This document shows positions 16,040-24,902 of a stretch of DNA of 64,000 nt, piece by piece. How positions within the stretch are numbered: the first letter of the stretch is position 1; the number at the start of each line of letters is the position of its first letter. The position numbers and the translations under genes are program-made. Source of the DNA: LMUY01 sp965276785 (GTDB lineage: Bacteria > Pseudomonadota > Alphaproteobacteria > Acetobacterales > Acetobacteraceae); NCBI GenBank assembly GCA_965276785.1, contig OZ255629.1:3906001-3970000 (forward strand). The letters run 5' to 3'. A model generated the notes under the pieces. The model saw only the letters and a program-made list of their open reading frames with translations. It ran no database searches and was not told the DNA's origin.

Positions 16040-17446
16040 ATGGTGATGGTCCGTATGCCGCATGGTTGGTTAGGCCTAAGCGCCGTGCTTGTGCCGCTGT
16101 TGCTGGCAGCCAGTCCGGCCAGAAGCGTCGAACCGGCACCTGCCGGAGCCCCCGCCATAACCGCCGCTCAACAATCGGTTGTCGTCGAGGTTTCCGGCGG
16201 TCTGCTGATCCAGCTACCGGCCGATGCGGCTTCGGTTTTTGTTGCCGACCCAGCGATCGCCGACGTCCAGACGCCAGCCGCCTCTCGAGTGTTCTTGTTC
16301 GGCAAGAAGCCGGGGCGCACCACCTTGTTCGCCCTCTCCAGCGCCGGCGCGCCGCTGATGGCGACCAAGGTGGACGTGCGCTTTCCCCAAGCCGAGTTGC
16401 AGGCGCGCATTCGGGCGGAGGCGGGAGATGCCCATGTCGAGCTTACCTACACGGCCAATGGCGCCGTGCTGCAGGGCATCGTGCCGAACCCGGCCGCAGC
16501 GCAGCATCTGCAGGAGATTGCTTCGATTACTTTGGGCAGCGGCGTACCGCTGCGCAATCAGTTGCAGGTGGCTGGCGCCGTGCAGGTCAATCTGCGGGTG
16601 CGGGTTGCCGAGGTGAGCCGCTCGGTGTCACGCCAATTAGGCTTCAACTGGTCGACCATCCTGTCTGCTGGCAGTTTCGCCTTTGGCTTGGAGACCGGCC
16701 GCTTCACCACCGCCGGCGCCAGCCTGATCGGCAACGGGATCGACGGCGTGTTCGGCTCGGTCGCCTCGCGCCATGTCAACGCTTCTGGGGTGCTCGACGC
16801 CATGGCCGACGAGGGTTTGGTGACCATGCTGGCGGAGCCGAACCTGACCGCGATTTCCGGCGCCACCGCCACCTTCCTGGCCGGCGGGGAACTCCCGATT
16901 CCGGTGCCCCAGGCGCTGGGCGTCACGTCGATCGAGTACAAGCGCTACGGTGTGAGCATCGCCTTCACCCCGACGGTGATCTCAACCGGGCGGATCAGCA
17001 TGAAGGTGCGGCCGGAGGTGAGTGCGATCGACACCACCAACTCGATCTCGCTCAACAACGTGCAAGTCCCGGCGCTGACCTCGCGTGAGGCGGAGACCGA
17101 GGTGGAACTCGCCAGCGGCCAGAGCTTCGCCATCGCCGGGCTGATCCAGAACAACGTGACCAACAACATTCAGAAACTGCCTTGGCTCGGCGACGTCCCG
17201 TTGCTGGGCGCGCTGTTCCGCTCCTCGCAGTTTCAGCGCAACCAGACCGAGCTCGTCATCGTGGTCACGCCCTACATTGTAAAGCCGACGATCGGCCGGC
17301 CGGCCGACGCCAATGACAGCGTGTCGGCGGCGTCGTCCGATCTGGACACCTTGCAGTCCAGCCGCCTCGCCAAGCCGGCCAATGGCGGCACCAGCCCCGT
17401 CGCGGCTCCGCGGCAGCGCAGCGGCGCCGGGTTCCTGTTCGAATGA
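16040..17446 (+). CDS. RhcC2-type secretin, close to Tad/CpaC secretins
   Basis: This 468-residue protein has a signal peptide and an N-terminal pilus/secretin domain (about residues 45 to 115, with FVADPAIADVQTP and FLFGKKPGRTTLFAL). A BON-like segment (about 120 to 180) leads to the secretin barrel (about 190 to 415, with MLAEPNLTAISGATATFLAGG and PWLGDVPLLGALFRS). This order is that of CpaC/RcpA secretins of Tad pili. Together with the separate NolW gene it should form the outer-membrane T3SS channel. Starts at 16040, 16046 and 16055 are all possible; none has a good ribosome site. Confidence 0.88.
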   Translation: MVMVRMPHGWLGLSAVLVPLLLAASPARSVEPAPAGAPAITAAQQSVVVEVSGGLLIQLPADAASVFVADPAIADVQTPAASRVFLFGKKPGRTTLFALSSAGAPLMATKVDVRFPQAELQARIRAEAGDAHVELTYTANGAVLQGIVPNPAAAQHLQEIASITLGSGVPLRNQLQVAGAVQVNLRVRVAEVSRSVSRQLGFNWSTILSAGSFAFGLETGRFTTAGASLIGNGIDGVFGSVASRHVNASGVLDAMADEGLVTMLAEPNLTAISGATATFLAGGELPIPVPQALGVTSIEYKRYGVSIAFTPTVISTGRISMKVRPEVSAIDTTNSISLNNVQVPALTSREAETEVELASGQSFAIAGLIQNNVTNNIQKLPWLGDVPLLGALFRSSQFQRNQTELVIVVTPYIVKPTIGRPADANDSVSAASSDLDTLQSSRLAKPANGGTSPVAAPRQRSGAGFLFE

Positions 17447-18153
17447 GCGTGCGATGCAAGCTGGCGTTGGCGCTCGCGCTCGGTCTGTCACCGGGTCTGG
17501 CGGGTTGCGTGGACGAAGCGGTAGACCTCGGCCAACCGCCGCCCGTTGAGCTAACCGTCGCGCGGCGCGAGTTGCTGGTTGCGCTGCATGACGACCCCAA
17601 ACTGCAACCGGCCGCTCGCGACCAATTGCGCGGAGTCGTTGCGGAATTGGGCGGCGCGCAACCGCTTGCCGTGCGCGCCCGGATTTTGGCCGCATCCGCG
17701 GGTGATGCCGATGCTGTGCGCCGCGCCTTGCTCGGCTTCGGGCTCGACCCGGCGCACATTGTCGCCCAAAGGGTGCAGGGTGGCCGGCGGCTGCTTGCCC
17801 GCGTGCAACTGACCCGCAGCTTCGCGAGCACAGCGGACTGCAACGCGGCGATCGCCCCCGCCCGCAACGGCGACATCGCGCCCAGCCTGGACAGCCTGCA
17901 GCGCTGCGTCGAGCAGAACAGCCTCGCCGCCATGCTGGTGGACCCCGCCGACCTGGTCGACCCGCCAGACCTGGCCCCCGCCGACGCGGCGTTCCAAGTC
18001 GGCGCACTCAATGCGAGGCTAATGTCGGCGCAGGCCTCGCTGCACAGTGCGGGGTCCGCGCCCGAGTCGGCGCCGGCCTCTGGCAGCTACGGCGGCGGTG
18101 CGCCTGTTGCCGTCGCCACTCCGGTGGTGCCGGCGCCGCCGCCGCCGCCGTGA
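17443..18153 (+). CDS. CpaD-like lipoprotein (Y4xK position)
   Basis: This 236-residue lipoprotein has a signal peptide ending GLAGC. The segment NSLAAMLVDPADLVDPPDL resembles the hallmark NLAAMVANPRDL of CpaD pilus-assembly lipoproteins. The middle part carries a BON-like fold (about residues 70 to 125), and the tail is Pro/Gly rich. The ATG overlaps the secretin stop. CpaD proteins associate with CpaC secretins, and a lipoprotein gene (y4xK) follows rhcC2 in rhizobia. A role as secretin partner or pilot is inferred. Confidence 0.7.
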   Translation: MSVRCKLALALALGLSPGLAGCVDEAVDLGQPPPVELTVARRELLVALHDDPKLQPAARDQLRGVVAELGGAQPLAVRARILAASAGDADAVRRALLGFGLDPAHIVAQRVQGGRRLLARVQLTRSFASTADCNAAIAPARNGDIAPSLDSLQRCVEQNSLAAMLVDPADLVDPPDLAPADAAFQVGALNARLMSAQASLHSAGSAPESAPASGSYGGGAPVAVATPVVPAPPPPP

Positions 18154-18893
18154 GTGCCGAGCGTTGGAAACAGCACGTCATTGCTGGTGAAACGGCCCGG
18201 TCCAGCAACCTGGCTTCGCAACGCCGGCGACCCGCTTGCGAGCGCCAGGTTGCTCTTGACCGTGGCCATGTCGGCCGGGTCGGATGCAAGACTGAGCGCG
18301 CGCAACATGGCGGCTGCTTGATCCGGGTGGCCGGACAAGGTTAGCGAGAGCGCCAGGTTGTTTTGCGCCGCAACGTTATGGGGCGCGATTGCGAGCGCCG
18401 ACCGGTAGCTCTCCTGCGCGGCCGAATGCTCGTCCATCGCGTCAAGCGCCACACCGCGCCCGATCATGAGCGACGTCGAGCGTGGGTCGGCGCGTAATCC
18501 GTCTTCGAACGCGTTGAGCGCTTCCTGCGGCCGCCGCAGCGCAACCAGCAGCCGGCCCAGCGTCGCCGCGACCAGGGTATCGCCCGGCCGCAGGGTGTGG
18601 GCACGCTGGAGGCAGGCGACGGCTTCGCCGTTGCGACCCTGCTCGACCAGCGAGCGTGCCACATCGATGGAGCCGGCGGCATCCCCCGGGCGGAGATCTG
18701 CGGCGCGCTGATAGAACGCCTCGGCGGTCGCCGGATCGCCGGCTATCTCCGCAGCGCGGGCGATCCGCGTCATCGCGGCGGGATTGTTGGCGACGCGCAG
18801 TTGCCGTTGCGCCTCCGCGATGCTGAGATCGCCCGTGCAGGCGGTCAGCGTTGTGATCATGACCGATGTAAGGGCGATAGAAACCCGCTTCAT
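18087..18893 (-). CDS. TPR lipoprotein, TadD-like
   Basis: This 268-residue protein has a signal peptide ending TTLTAC. About four tetratricopeptide repeats span residues 30 to 215 (for example AEAFYQRAADLRPGDAAGSI and ALNAFEDGLRADPRS). TadD lipoproteins of Tad pili have this plan and assist secretin assembly. The ATG at 18893 overlaps the stop of the upstream gene. Its 3' end overlaps the convergent CpaD-like gene by 67 bases, and the Gly/Ala/Pro tail is encoded there. Confidence 0.75.
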   Translation of the reverse strand: MKRVSIALTSVMITTLTACTGDLSIAEAQRQLRVANNPAAMTRIARAAEIAGDPATAEAFYQRAADLRPGDAAGSIDVARSLVEQGRNGEAVACLQRAHTLRPGDTLVAATLGRLLVALRRPQEALNAFEDGLRADPRSTSLMIGRGVALDAMDEHSAAQESYRSALAIAPHNVAAQNNLALSLTLSGHPDQAAAMLRALSLASDPADMATVKSNLALASGSPALRSQVAGPGRFTSNDVLFPTLGTHGGGGGAGTTGVATATGAPPP

Positions 18894-19216
18894 GTCTCCG
18901 TCGCGCGAGTGCCGGCCTCGGCGGCCGCATCGGTTCGCGAGCGCACGGCCTGCAAGACCAGGGTTTGATCGCCGAGCCGGGTGCACTGGTCCACTTGCTT
19001 CAACCATAGCAAGCCGACGTCGAGACTGCGCAACTCGGCGCCGATTGCATCGGCGCGCTGCCTTGCCTGCCACAACTGCGCCCTGATGTTCTCAAGCATC
19101 GCTGCTTTTGCGGCGCTGCCCCATCCTGACTCCGGTTGCTTTGTCTGCAGCGCCAATCCGGCCGGCTTTGGACAGGAGCGGCGAGATGACCGCGGGTACC
19201 GCTGGGAAATCGCCAT
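18890..19216 (-). CDS. Small helical protein upstream of TPR gene
   Basis: This 108-residue protein is not recognised as a family member. Residues 40 to 85 form a helix-rich region (ENIRAQLWQARQRADAIG, then RSLDVGLLWLKQVDQC). The preferred ATG has GAGG 8 bases upstream; a GTG at 19246 is an alternative. The stop overlaps the TPR start as ATGA, so the two are co-expressed and it probably belongs to the T3SS locus. Confidence 0.55.
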   Translation of the reverse strand: MAISQRYPRSSRRSCPKPAGLALQTKQPESGWGSAAKAAMLENIRAQLWQARQRADAIGAELRSLDVGLLWLKQVDQCTRLGDQTLVLQAVRSRTDAAAEAGTRATET

Positions 19217-19519
19217 GGCTTGGACCTCGTCAATAAGCTGTAGCACGCCGAGAGGCTGCCCCTCTCATCGCTTCATAACAAGTTACAGCTTAGCGGCGTC
19301 GAATTTTCGTTAAATGAGTTGTGAATGAACAACACCAGCAATACCGAACACTCCAGTTCATTTGCTTAACAGAACAAGCAATTCCATCGCGAAGAAATGA
19401 TTTGCGGTTTTCTGCTTAAATCGGTGCGGGTCGGTTGGCGATTGGGCAATGCGCCTGCATGCGGCAAGTTTCGCTGTCTCAAGCGACGAGATGTCGCGCA
19501 CGAGGGCCGGGCCGGCGCT
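19217..19519. other. AT-richer intergenic region at T3SS boundary
   Basis: These 303 bases hold no supported gene. The part from about 19290 to 19420 is clearly richer in A and T than either side. It lies between the last T3SS-linked gene and the 3' end of the nicotinate operon. No integrase, tRNA or direct repeat was seen. Confidence 0.5.
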
Positions 19520-20713
19520 TCAGCTGACGACCTCCGGTACGGCCACGGCAGGCGGCGTGTTGCGGCTGCGGCCGGTGCGCACCAGGCCGTCGATCATCAC
19601 CATGCCGATGCCGGGCAGGTCGCCGAGTTCGACAGCTTCGAGCAGGGTGCGGCCGGCGGAGTGTTGCGGCCGGTCCATGAAGGTGAAGTCGGCCGCCCGG
19701 CCGGGCTCGACCAGCCCGCAATCGAGCGAACGCATGCGGGCGGTGTTGCCGGTGGCGAAGCAGAACGCTTGTTCGGCGGGCACCTCGCCGAGCGAGGACA
19801 GCATGGCGATGGTGCGCAGGATGCCGAGCGGCTGCACGCCGGAGCCGGCTGGGCCGTCGGTGCCGAGGATCAGGCGCTCGACCTGCCCCATCTCGCGCGC
19901 GGTGCGCAGGGTGTAGAGCGCCGCGCGCTCGTTGCCGTTGTGTACGATCTCGAGCCCGCGCCGGCAGCCTTCGCAGATGCAGCGGATTTCGCGGTCCGGC
20001 AGGGCGGTGTGGCCGCCGTTGATGTGGCCGACGACGTCGGTATCGGCCTCCAGCACGACGGCGGCGTCGATCAGGCCGGAGCCGGGGATGGAGGGGCCGC
20101 CGGTGTGGATGGTGGATTGCAGGCCATAGCGCCGCGCCCAGGCCACCATGCGCCGGGCGGTCGGCCCGTCCTTGACGCCGCCCAGCCCCACCTCGCCGAG
20201 CAGCGTCACGCCGGCCTCGGCGAGGTCCTTGAAGTCCTGCTCGACCATATCGGGCTCGATCACGGGGGCGCCGGCGTGGATCTTCATGCCGCCGGGCCGG
20301 AAGGCGGTGAACATGCGCTGGGCCGCGACCGCCATCGCCTTCAGCCCCACGACGTCGCGCGGGCGGCCCGGCGTGTGCACCTCGCCGGCCGAAATCATCG
20401 TGGTGACGCCGCCGTGCAGCGTGGATTCGATCCAGCTGAATTGGTTTTGCCGCGGCGTCCAGTCGCCCGCGACGGGGTGGACGTGACTGTCGATCAAGCC
20501 CGGCGCCAGGGCGCAGCCATGCGCGTCGACGATCGTGCGGGCGCCCTCGGCGTCGAGGTCCGCCAGGCGCCCGACTGCTGCGATGCGGCCATCGGTGACT
20601 AGGATCGCGTCGGCGTCGAGCACCGGTTTGGCGAGGTCGCCGCTGAGCAGCAGGCCGATGTTGCGGATCAACACCTTGCCCGAGGCGGCGGCTGGCGGGG
20701 CATCCTGGGCCAT
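19520..20713 (-). CDS. Enamidase of nicotinate catabolism
   Basis: This 397-residue amidohydrolase-fold enzyme keeps the segments of the Eubacterium barkeri enamidase: LIRNIGLLLSGDLAKPVLDA, metal-binding DSHVHPVAGD, HGGVTTMISAGEVHTPGRP, GGVKDGPTARRMV and the C-terminal SRNTPPA. Enamidase opens 1,4,5,6-tetrahydro-6-oxonicotinate to 2-formylglutarate with release of ammonia. It lies 13 bases after the nicotinate dehydrogenase large subunit on the same strand. An in-frame start at 20830 would run into nicB, so the ATG at 20713 is used. Confidence 0.85.
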   Translation of the reverse strand: MAQDAPPAAASGKVLIRNIGLLLSGDLAKPVLDADAILVTDGRIAAVGRLADLDAEGARTIVDAHGCALAPGLIDSHVHPVAGDWTPRQNQFSWIESTLHGGVTTMISAGEVHTPGRPRDVVGLKAMAVAAQRMFTAFRPGGMKIHAGAPVIEPDMVEQDFKDLAEAGVTLLGEVGLGGVKDGPTARRMVAWARRYGLQSTIHTGGPSIPGSGLIDAAVVLEADTDVVGHINGGHTALPDREIRCICEGCRRGLEIVHNGNERAALYTLRTAREMGQVERLILGTDGPAGSGVQPLGILRTIAMLSSLGEVPAEQAFCFATGNTARMRSLDCGLVEPGRAADFTFMDRPQHSAGRTLLEAVELGDLPGIGMVMIDGLVRTGRSRNTPPAVAVPEVVS

Positions 20714-20726
20714 GTGGTTTGGGTCC

Positions 20727-23700
20727 TTAGTTGGGTTGGATGAGGGCGGGGTCGCGCGAGGCGTCGGAGGCGGCCCGCACGCGGGCGATGGCGGCGTCGA
20801 GGCCGTCCCAGGGCGGGGCGTCGGGGGCAAAGCGGGCGCGCACGTAGCGCAGGAGTTCGGCCAGCTGCCGGCCGGAGTAGACGCGGCCGAAGGCGGGCAT
20901 GGCGCCGAGATCGGGGAGGGCCGGGTCCATCAGGCCTTCCAGCACGACGCGGATGAGGTTGTCGGGCCGGGCCGCGTGAACGCCGGTGTTGAGCGCCAGC
21001 GAAGGGCGCACGCCGAAGGTGGTGGGGCCGCCCTGCTCGTGGCAGCCGGCGCAGGCGCCGCGATAGATTTGCGCCCCCATCGCGGAGGCGGCTTGCGGTT
21101 CGATGGCGGCCCGGGTCAGCAGGGCCTGGGCGGTGTGCTCGGAGGGCGTCTGCAAGGAGGCGAGATAGTCGGCCATGGCGCGCCGGTCCGTCTCCGGCAG
21201 GGTCGCCAATTCGCGCACCACGGCGGCCATTGGCCCCGCTGCGACGCCGTGCTGGGGGTCGTGGCCGGTCGATAGGTAGGTGAACAGCGCGTCGGCGGTC
21301 CAAGGCACCGGCGAACCCGCTGGTCCCGCGATGGCGGGCGCGTCCCAGCCGTCCACCGTGCCGCCGGCGAGATGGCGGGCGCCGCCCTGCTCGGCGCCGA
21401 ACAGGTTGCGCGGCGAATGGCAGGCTGAGCAGTGGCCGAGCCCCTCGACCAGCTCACGCCCGCGGTTCCAGGAGGGGCTGCGGGCGGGGTCGGGTGCCGC
21501 CGGGGCGCCGCGCAGGAACAGCCAGTTCCAGATTTGCATCAGCCGCCGCTCGCCGAACGGCGCGGCGAGGCGTGTCGCGGGAGGGGTGTGCGCTTCGGCG
21601 GGTTCGGCCATCAAGGCGGCGTAGAGCCCCTGGAGGTCGGCGTCCGAGGCACGGGCGAAGCTGGTGTAGGGGTGGGCGGGGTAGAGGTTGTGGCCGTCGC
21701 GGGAGACGCCTTGGCGCATGGCGCGCTCGAAGGCCGGGTAGGACCACGCCCCGATGCCGGAATGGGGGTCGGGCGAGATGTTGGAGGCGAACACGGTGCC
21801 GAATGGCGTATGGATGCCGCGCCCGCCGGCGAGCCCGTCGCCGCCTGGCCCGGCGTGACAGACGGCGCAGTCGCCCACCGCCAGCGCCAGCCGCCCGCGC
21901 GCGATGGTGGCGGCCGAGAAGGCGGCCGGGTCGGGCCGCGGGATCGGCGGGAATGCGCTGCGCAGCGGCAGCACGATGGCGGCGAGCGCGCCGGCCGCCG
22001 CGGCTGCGGCCACGAGCAGCGCCGATGCCGGGCGAGGCAGGCGGCGGCGGGCGCGTGCCTGGGTTTGGGCTGGCGCCGCCGGCGGCGGGAGGGGATTGAG
22101 GGCGGCGCGCACCCGGTCCGCCGTGAAGGGCGGTTCGCGGAAGCGCACGCCGGTGGCGTCGAAGATGGCATTGGCGATGGCGGCGGCGCTCGGCACGGAG
22201 GCGGATTCGCCGACACCGAGCGGCGGCTGCTCCGGCCGGTCCATCGTAACGACCTCGATGGCCGGGAGCTGGGTGAAGGACAGGATTTCGTAGGCGCCCC
22301 AGTCCCGCGCCGCCGGCAGCCCCGCCTCGAACGGCACGCGCTCATGCAGCGCGCGGCTGGTGGATTGGATGACGTTGCCATGGACCTGGTGTTCGACCCC
22401 GGCGGGATTGACCATCAGCCCGGCATCCTGCCCCACCACGACCCGCTCCACCGCGACCTCGCCGCTGGTGCGGTTGACCGCGACCTCCGCCACCCAGGCC
22501 GAGGCGGCGGACGCGGTGCCGGGGAAGCGGCCATGGACGTAGACCGCGTAGGCGAACCCGCGGCCGCGCAGCCACTCGCCATCGGCTGGCATCAAGCCAG
22601 GCCCGGTGTGGGGCTGCCAGCCGGCGCGCGCGGCGACCGCCCGGATCAGCTCGGCGCCGCGCGCGTCCTCCAGGTAGCGGAGCCGGTACTCGACCGGGTC
22701 GGCCGCGGCCGCGATGGCGAGTTCGTCGATGAAGCTCTCGTGGGCGAAGGAGTTCGGCAGGGCCGCGACGCCGCGGAGCCAGGACGCGCGCGCCACCGGG
22801 GGCATGTCGTGCACGACAACACGCGCGTTGTCATAGGCGTAGGGCGGGATGGCGGTGCGGTCGCCCATCTCGAACACCTGGGGCGTGGGCAGAGTGGCGC
22901 CGGTCAGCAGCAGCGCCAGGGTCGGTGCGCCGTTGGACGGGTAGCGGGTCTGGAAGTCGTAGGCGGCGGGGGCGCCCTGGGCGTCGAGGCCGCCGGCGAC
23001 GTCCATGAGCTGGGCGGTGCCCTTCGGCTCCCACAGGTGCTCCTGCTCGCGGGTGAGCTGGACCCGCACCGGCCGGCCTGTGGCGCGCGACAGCAGCACG
23101 GCGTCTGCGCCCACGTCGTCGGCGCAGTTGCGGCCGTAGCAGCCGGCCGCCTCGTGGCGCAGCACGGCGATGCGCGCCTCCGCCATGCCGGTGAGCCGGG
23201 CGATGTCGGCGCGCAGCAGCAGCGGGTTCTGGGTGCCGGACCAGAGCGTGATGCTGTCGGTGCGCACGTCGGCCACCGAGCAGGAGGGACCGATCGAGCC
23301 ATGGAGCTGGTAGGGCCAGCCATAGCTCCGCCGCATGGGCAGCGCGGCGCGGGCCAGCGCCGTGTCGACGTCGCCGCGGTCGAGCAGGGTCCGGGGCGTC
23401 GACGGGGTGGCGCGGATCGCATCACTGGGTGCGTCGAGGTCTGGCGCCGCATCCCAGCCGCGCCAGCGCGTCACCAGGCGCTCGGCGGCCAGCGCGGCGT
23501 TTTCCTCGCGCTCGGCCACCACGCCGATGAAGTCCCCCACCACGACGACGGCGACCAAGCCCGGCACATCGGCCACCGAGGCCTCGTCGACCGCGATCAG
23601 GCTGCGTCCGACGAAAGGTCCATGGTCGAAGCCGGCATAGGGCGGCCGCACCACGCGGCCGTGCAGCATGCCGGGCACGCGCACGTCGTGGACGTAGGTG

Positions 23701-24287
23701 AAGCTGCCGGCCGCCTTGGCCGCGATGTCGGCGCGGGGCACGCGCTGGCCGACGATGCGGTAATCGGTTGGGTGCTTGACGGGAGCGTCGCCGTCGAGGG
23801 TCAGGCGGATGTGCCGTCCGCGCAGCAACTCGCCATAGGAGCGGGCGTCGTTGCCGCCGCGGCGGCGCACGATGCCGTCTGCCACGGCAAGCTCGGCGAC
23901 CGGGGCGGCGAGCGCGTCCGCGGCCAGCGCCAGGAGATGGCGCCGCGCTTGAGCTGCAGCGCGGCGCAGCGGCACGGCGGTGACCTGGATGGTCTCGCTG
24001 GCGATGGTGGCGCCCTGGTTGGGCGTCTGCCCGGTGTGGCCCAGGACGATTTGCACGGCGGCGAACGCGACGTCGAGCTCCTCGGCGACGATCTGCGCCA
24101 GCGCGGTGCCGATGCCGGTGCCGAGGTCGACATGGCCATTGTAGCCGGTGACGTGGCCGTCCTCGTGAACTGCCAGGAATAGTTCGGGCTGGTGGGCGGC
24201 CGGCTCTGGCGAGGCGGCGTCCGGCTCCTCATGCAGCGGGCCGGCCGGATGCTGTCCGCGCAGCACGAGGAGGACGCCAGCGCTCAC
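20727..24287 (-). CDS. nicB: NicB-like nicotinate dehydrogenase, molybdopterin subunit fused to cytochrome c
   Basis: This 1186-residue protein has about 720 N-terminal residues of xanthine-dehydrogenase-type molybdopterin subunit, with motifs such as GYNGHVDLGTGIGTALAQIV and PLGVGESASVPSAAA. A membrane-spanning helix lies near 755 to 780. Three c-type haem sites follow: CAVCH (near 806), CSACH (near 951) and CAGCH (near 1077). Length and layout match Pseudomonas putida NicB (1187). It hydroxylates nicotinate to 6-hydroxynicotinate and passes electrons to the respiratory chain. The GTG start overlaps the nicA stop. Confidence 0.88.
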   Translation of the reverse strand: MSAGVLLVLRGQHPAGPLHEEPDAASPEPAAHQPELFLAVHEDGHVTGYNGHVDLGTGIGTALAQIVAEELDVAFAAVQIVLGHTGQTPNQGATIASETIQVTAVPLRRAAAQARRHLLALAADALAAPVAELAVADGIVRRRGGNDARSYGELLRGRHIRLTLDGDAPVKHPTDYRIVGQRVPRADIAAKAAGSFTYVHDVRVPGMLHGRVVRPPYAGFDHGPFVGRSLIAVDEASVADVPGLVAVVVVGDFIGVVAEREENAALAAERLVTRWRGWDAAPDLDAPSDAIRATPSTPRTLLDRGDVDTALARAALPMRRSYGWPYQLHGSIGPSCSVADVRTDSITLWSGTQNPLLLRADIARLTGMAEARIAVLRHEAAGCYGRNCADDVGADAVLLSRATGRPVRVQLTREQEHLWEPKGTAQLMDVAGGLDAQGAPAAYDFQTRYPSNGAPTLALLLTGATLPTPQVFEMGDRTAIPPYAYDNARVVVHDMPPVARASWLRGVAALPNSFAHESFIDELAIAAAADPVEYRLRYLEDARGAELIRAVAARAGWQPHTGPGLMPADGEWLRGRGFAYAVYVHGRFPGTASAASAWVAEVAVNRTSGEVAVERVVVGQDAGLMVNPAGVEHQVHGNVIQSTSRALHERVPFEAGLPAARDWGAYEILSFTQLPAIEVVTMDRPEQPPLGVGESASVPSAAAIANAIFDATGVRFREPPFTADRVRAALNPLPPPAAPAQTQARARRRLPRPASALLVAAAAAAGALAAIVLPLRSAFPPIPRPDPAAFSAATIARGRLALAVGDCAVCHAGPGGDGLAGGRGIHTPFGTVFASNISPDPHSGIGAWSYPAFERAMRQGVSRDGHNLYPAHPYTSFARASDADLQGLYAALMAEPAEAHTPPATRLAAPFGERRLMQIWNWLFLRGAPAAPDPARSPSWNRGRELVEGLGHCSACHSPRNLFGAEQGGARHLAGGTVDGWDAPAIAGPAGSPVPWTADALFTYLSTGHDPQHGVAAGPMAAVVRELATLPETDRRAMADYLASLQTPSEHTAQALLTRAAIEPQAASAMGAQIYRGACAGCHEQGGPTTFGVRPSLALNTGVHAARPDNLIRVVLEGLMDPALPDLGAMPAFGRVYSGRQLAELLRYVRARFAPDAPPWDGLDAAIARVRAASDASRDPALIQPN

Positions 24288-24826
24288 GCGGCGGGTGCTG
24301 CCCGGCCGCGCATGAACTCAGCCGCCCGGTGGACGGCACGCAGGATTTCGACATGGGCGCCGCACCGGCACAGATTGCCGGCCAGCTCGCGCCGGATGGT
24401 GGGCTCGCTGGGCGCCGGGTCGCGCGCCAGCAGGGCCACCGTAGTCATAATTATGCCGTTGAGGCAGTAGCCGCATTGCGCCGCCTGCTCGTCGATGAAG
24501 GCCTGCTGCACGGGATGCAGGGTGCTGCCGCGGGCCAGCCCCTCTAACGTGGTGACGCGGCGGCCTTGCGCCACGGCCAGCGGCAGAAGGCAGGAGCGCG
24601 CCGGCACCCCGTCCAGCAACACGGTGCAGGCGCCGCATTGGCCGAGGCCGCAGCCGTATTTCGGGCTGGTGAGCTCGAGGTCGTTGCGCAGCGCCAGCAG
24701 CAGCGGAACGCTTGCCGCCAGGTCCAGCACGACGGGGGCGCCGTTGACCGTGAAGGCGAACGGGCCCCGGCGCGAGCGTGTGCGGGCTGAGGCAGCATCG
24801 GTGCCGCACGCATCGATTGTTCGCAT
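24284..24826 (-). CDS. nicA: NicA-like nicotinate dehydrogenase, 2Fe-2S subunit
   Basis: This 180-residue protein has two [2Fe-2S] clusters. A plant-type cluster is bound by CGLGQCGAC...C in the N-terminal half, and a second by CGYC...CRCG. It carries electrons from the molybdenum site of NicB to its haems. The ATG at 24826 places the ferredoxin fold correctly; 24859 is possible. It is the first gene of nicA-nicB-enamidase. Its start lies 76 bases after the stop of the preceding hypothetical gene on the same strand. Confidence 0.88.
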   Translation of the reverse strand: MRTIDACGTDAASARTRSRRGPFAFTVNGAPVVLDLAASVPLLLALRNDLELTSPKYGCGLGQCGACTVLLDGVPARSCLLPLAVAQGRRVTTLEGLARGSTLHPVQQAFIDEQAAQCGYCLNGIIMTTVALLARDPAPSEPTIRRELAGNLCRCGAHVEILRAVHRAAEFMRGRAAPAA

Positions 24827-24902
24827 GCAAATACTAGAGCACGCGCAACGCTGCCACAAAAGCCTTTGGGAGCAGGGTGACCGGCCGGCCTGGCCCGAGC
24901 GC

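Noticed and set aside
19217..19519. Genomic-island attachment site at the T3SS boundary
   Set aside because: No tRNA, integrase or direct repeat was found; only a change in base composition.
21432..24182. 916-codon open frame on the plus strand opposite nicB
   Set aside because: It is antisense to a well-matched gene and reads as Gly/Arg/Ala shadow sequence.
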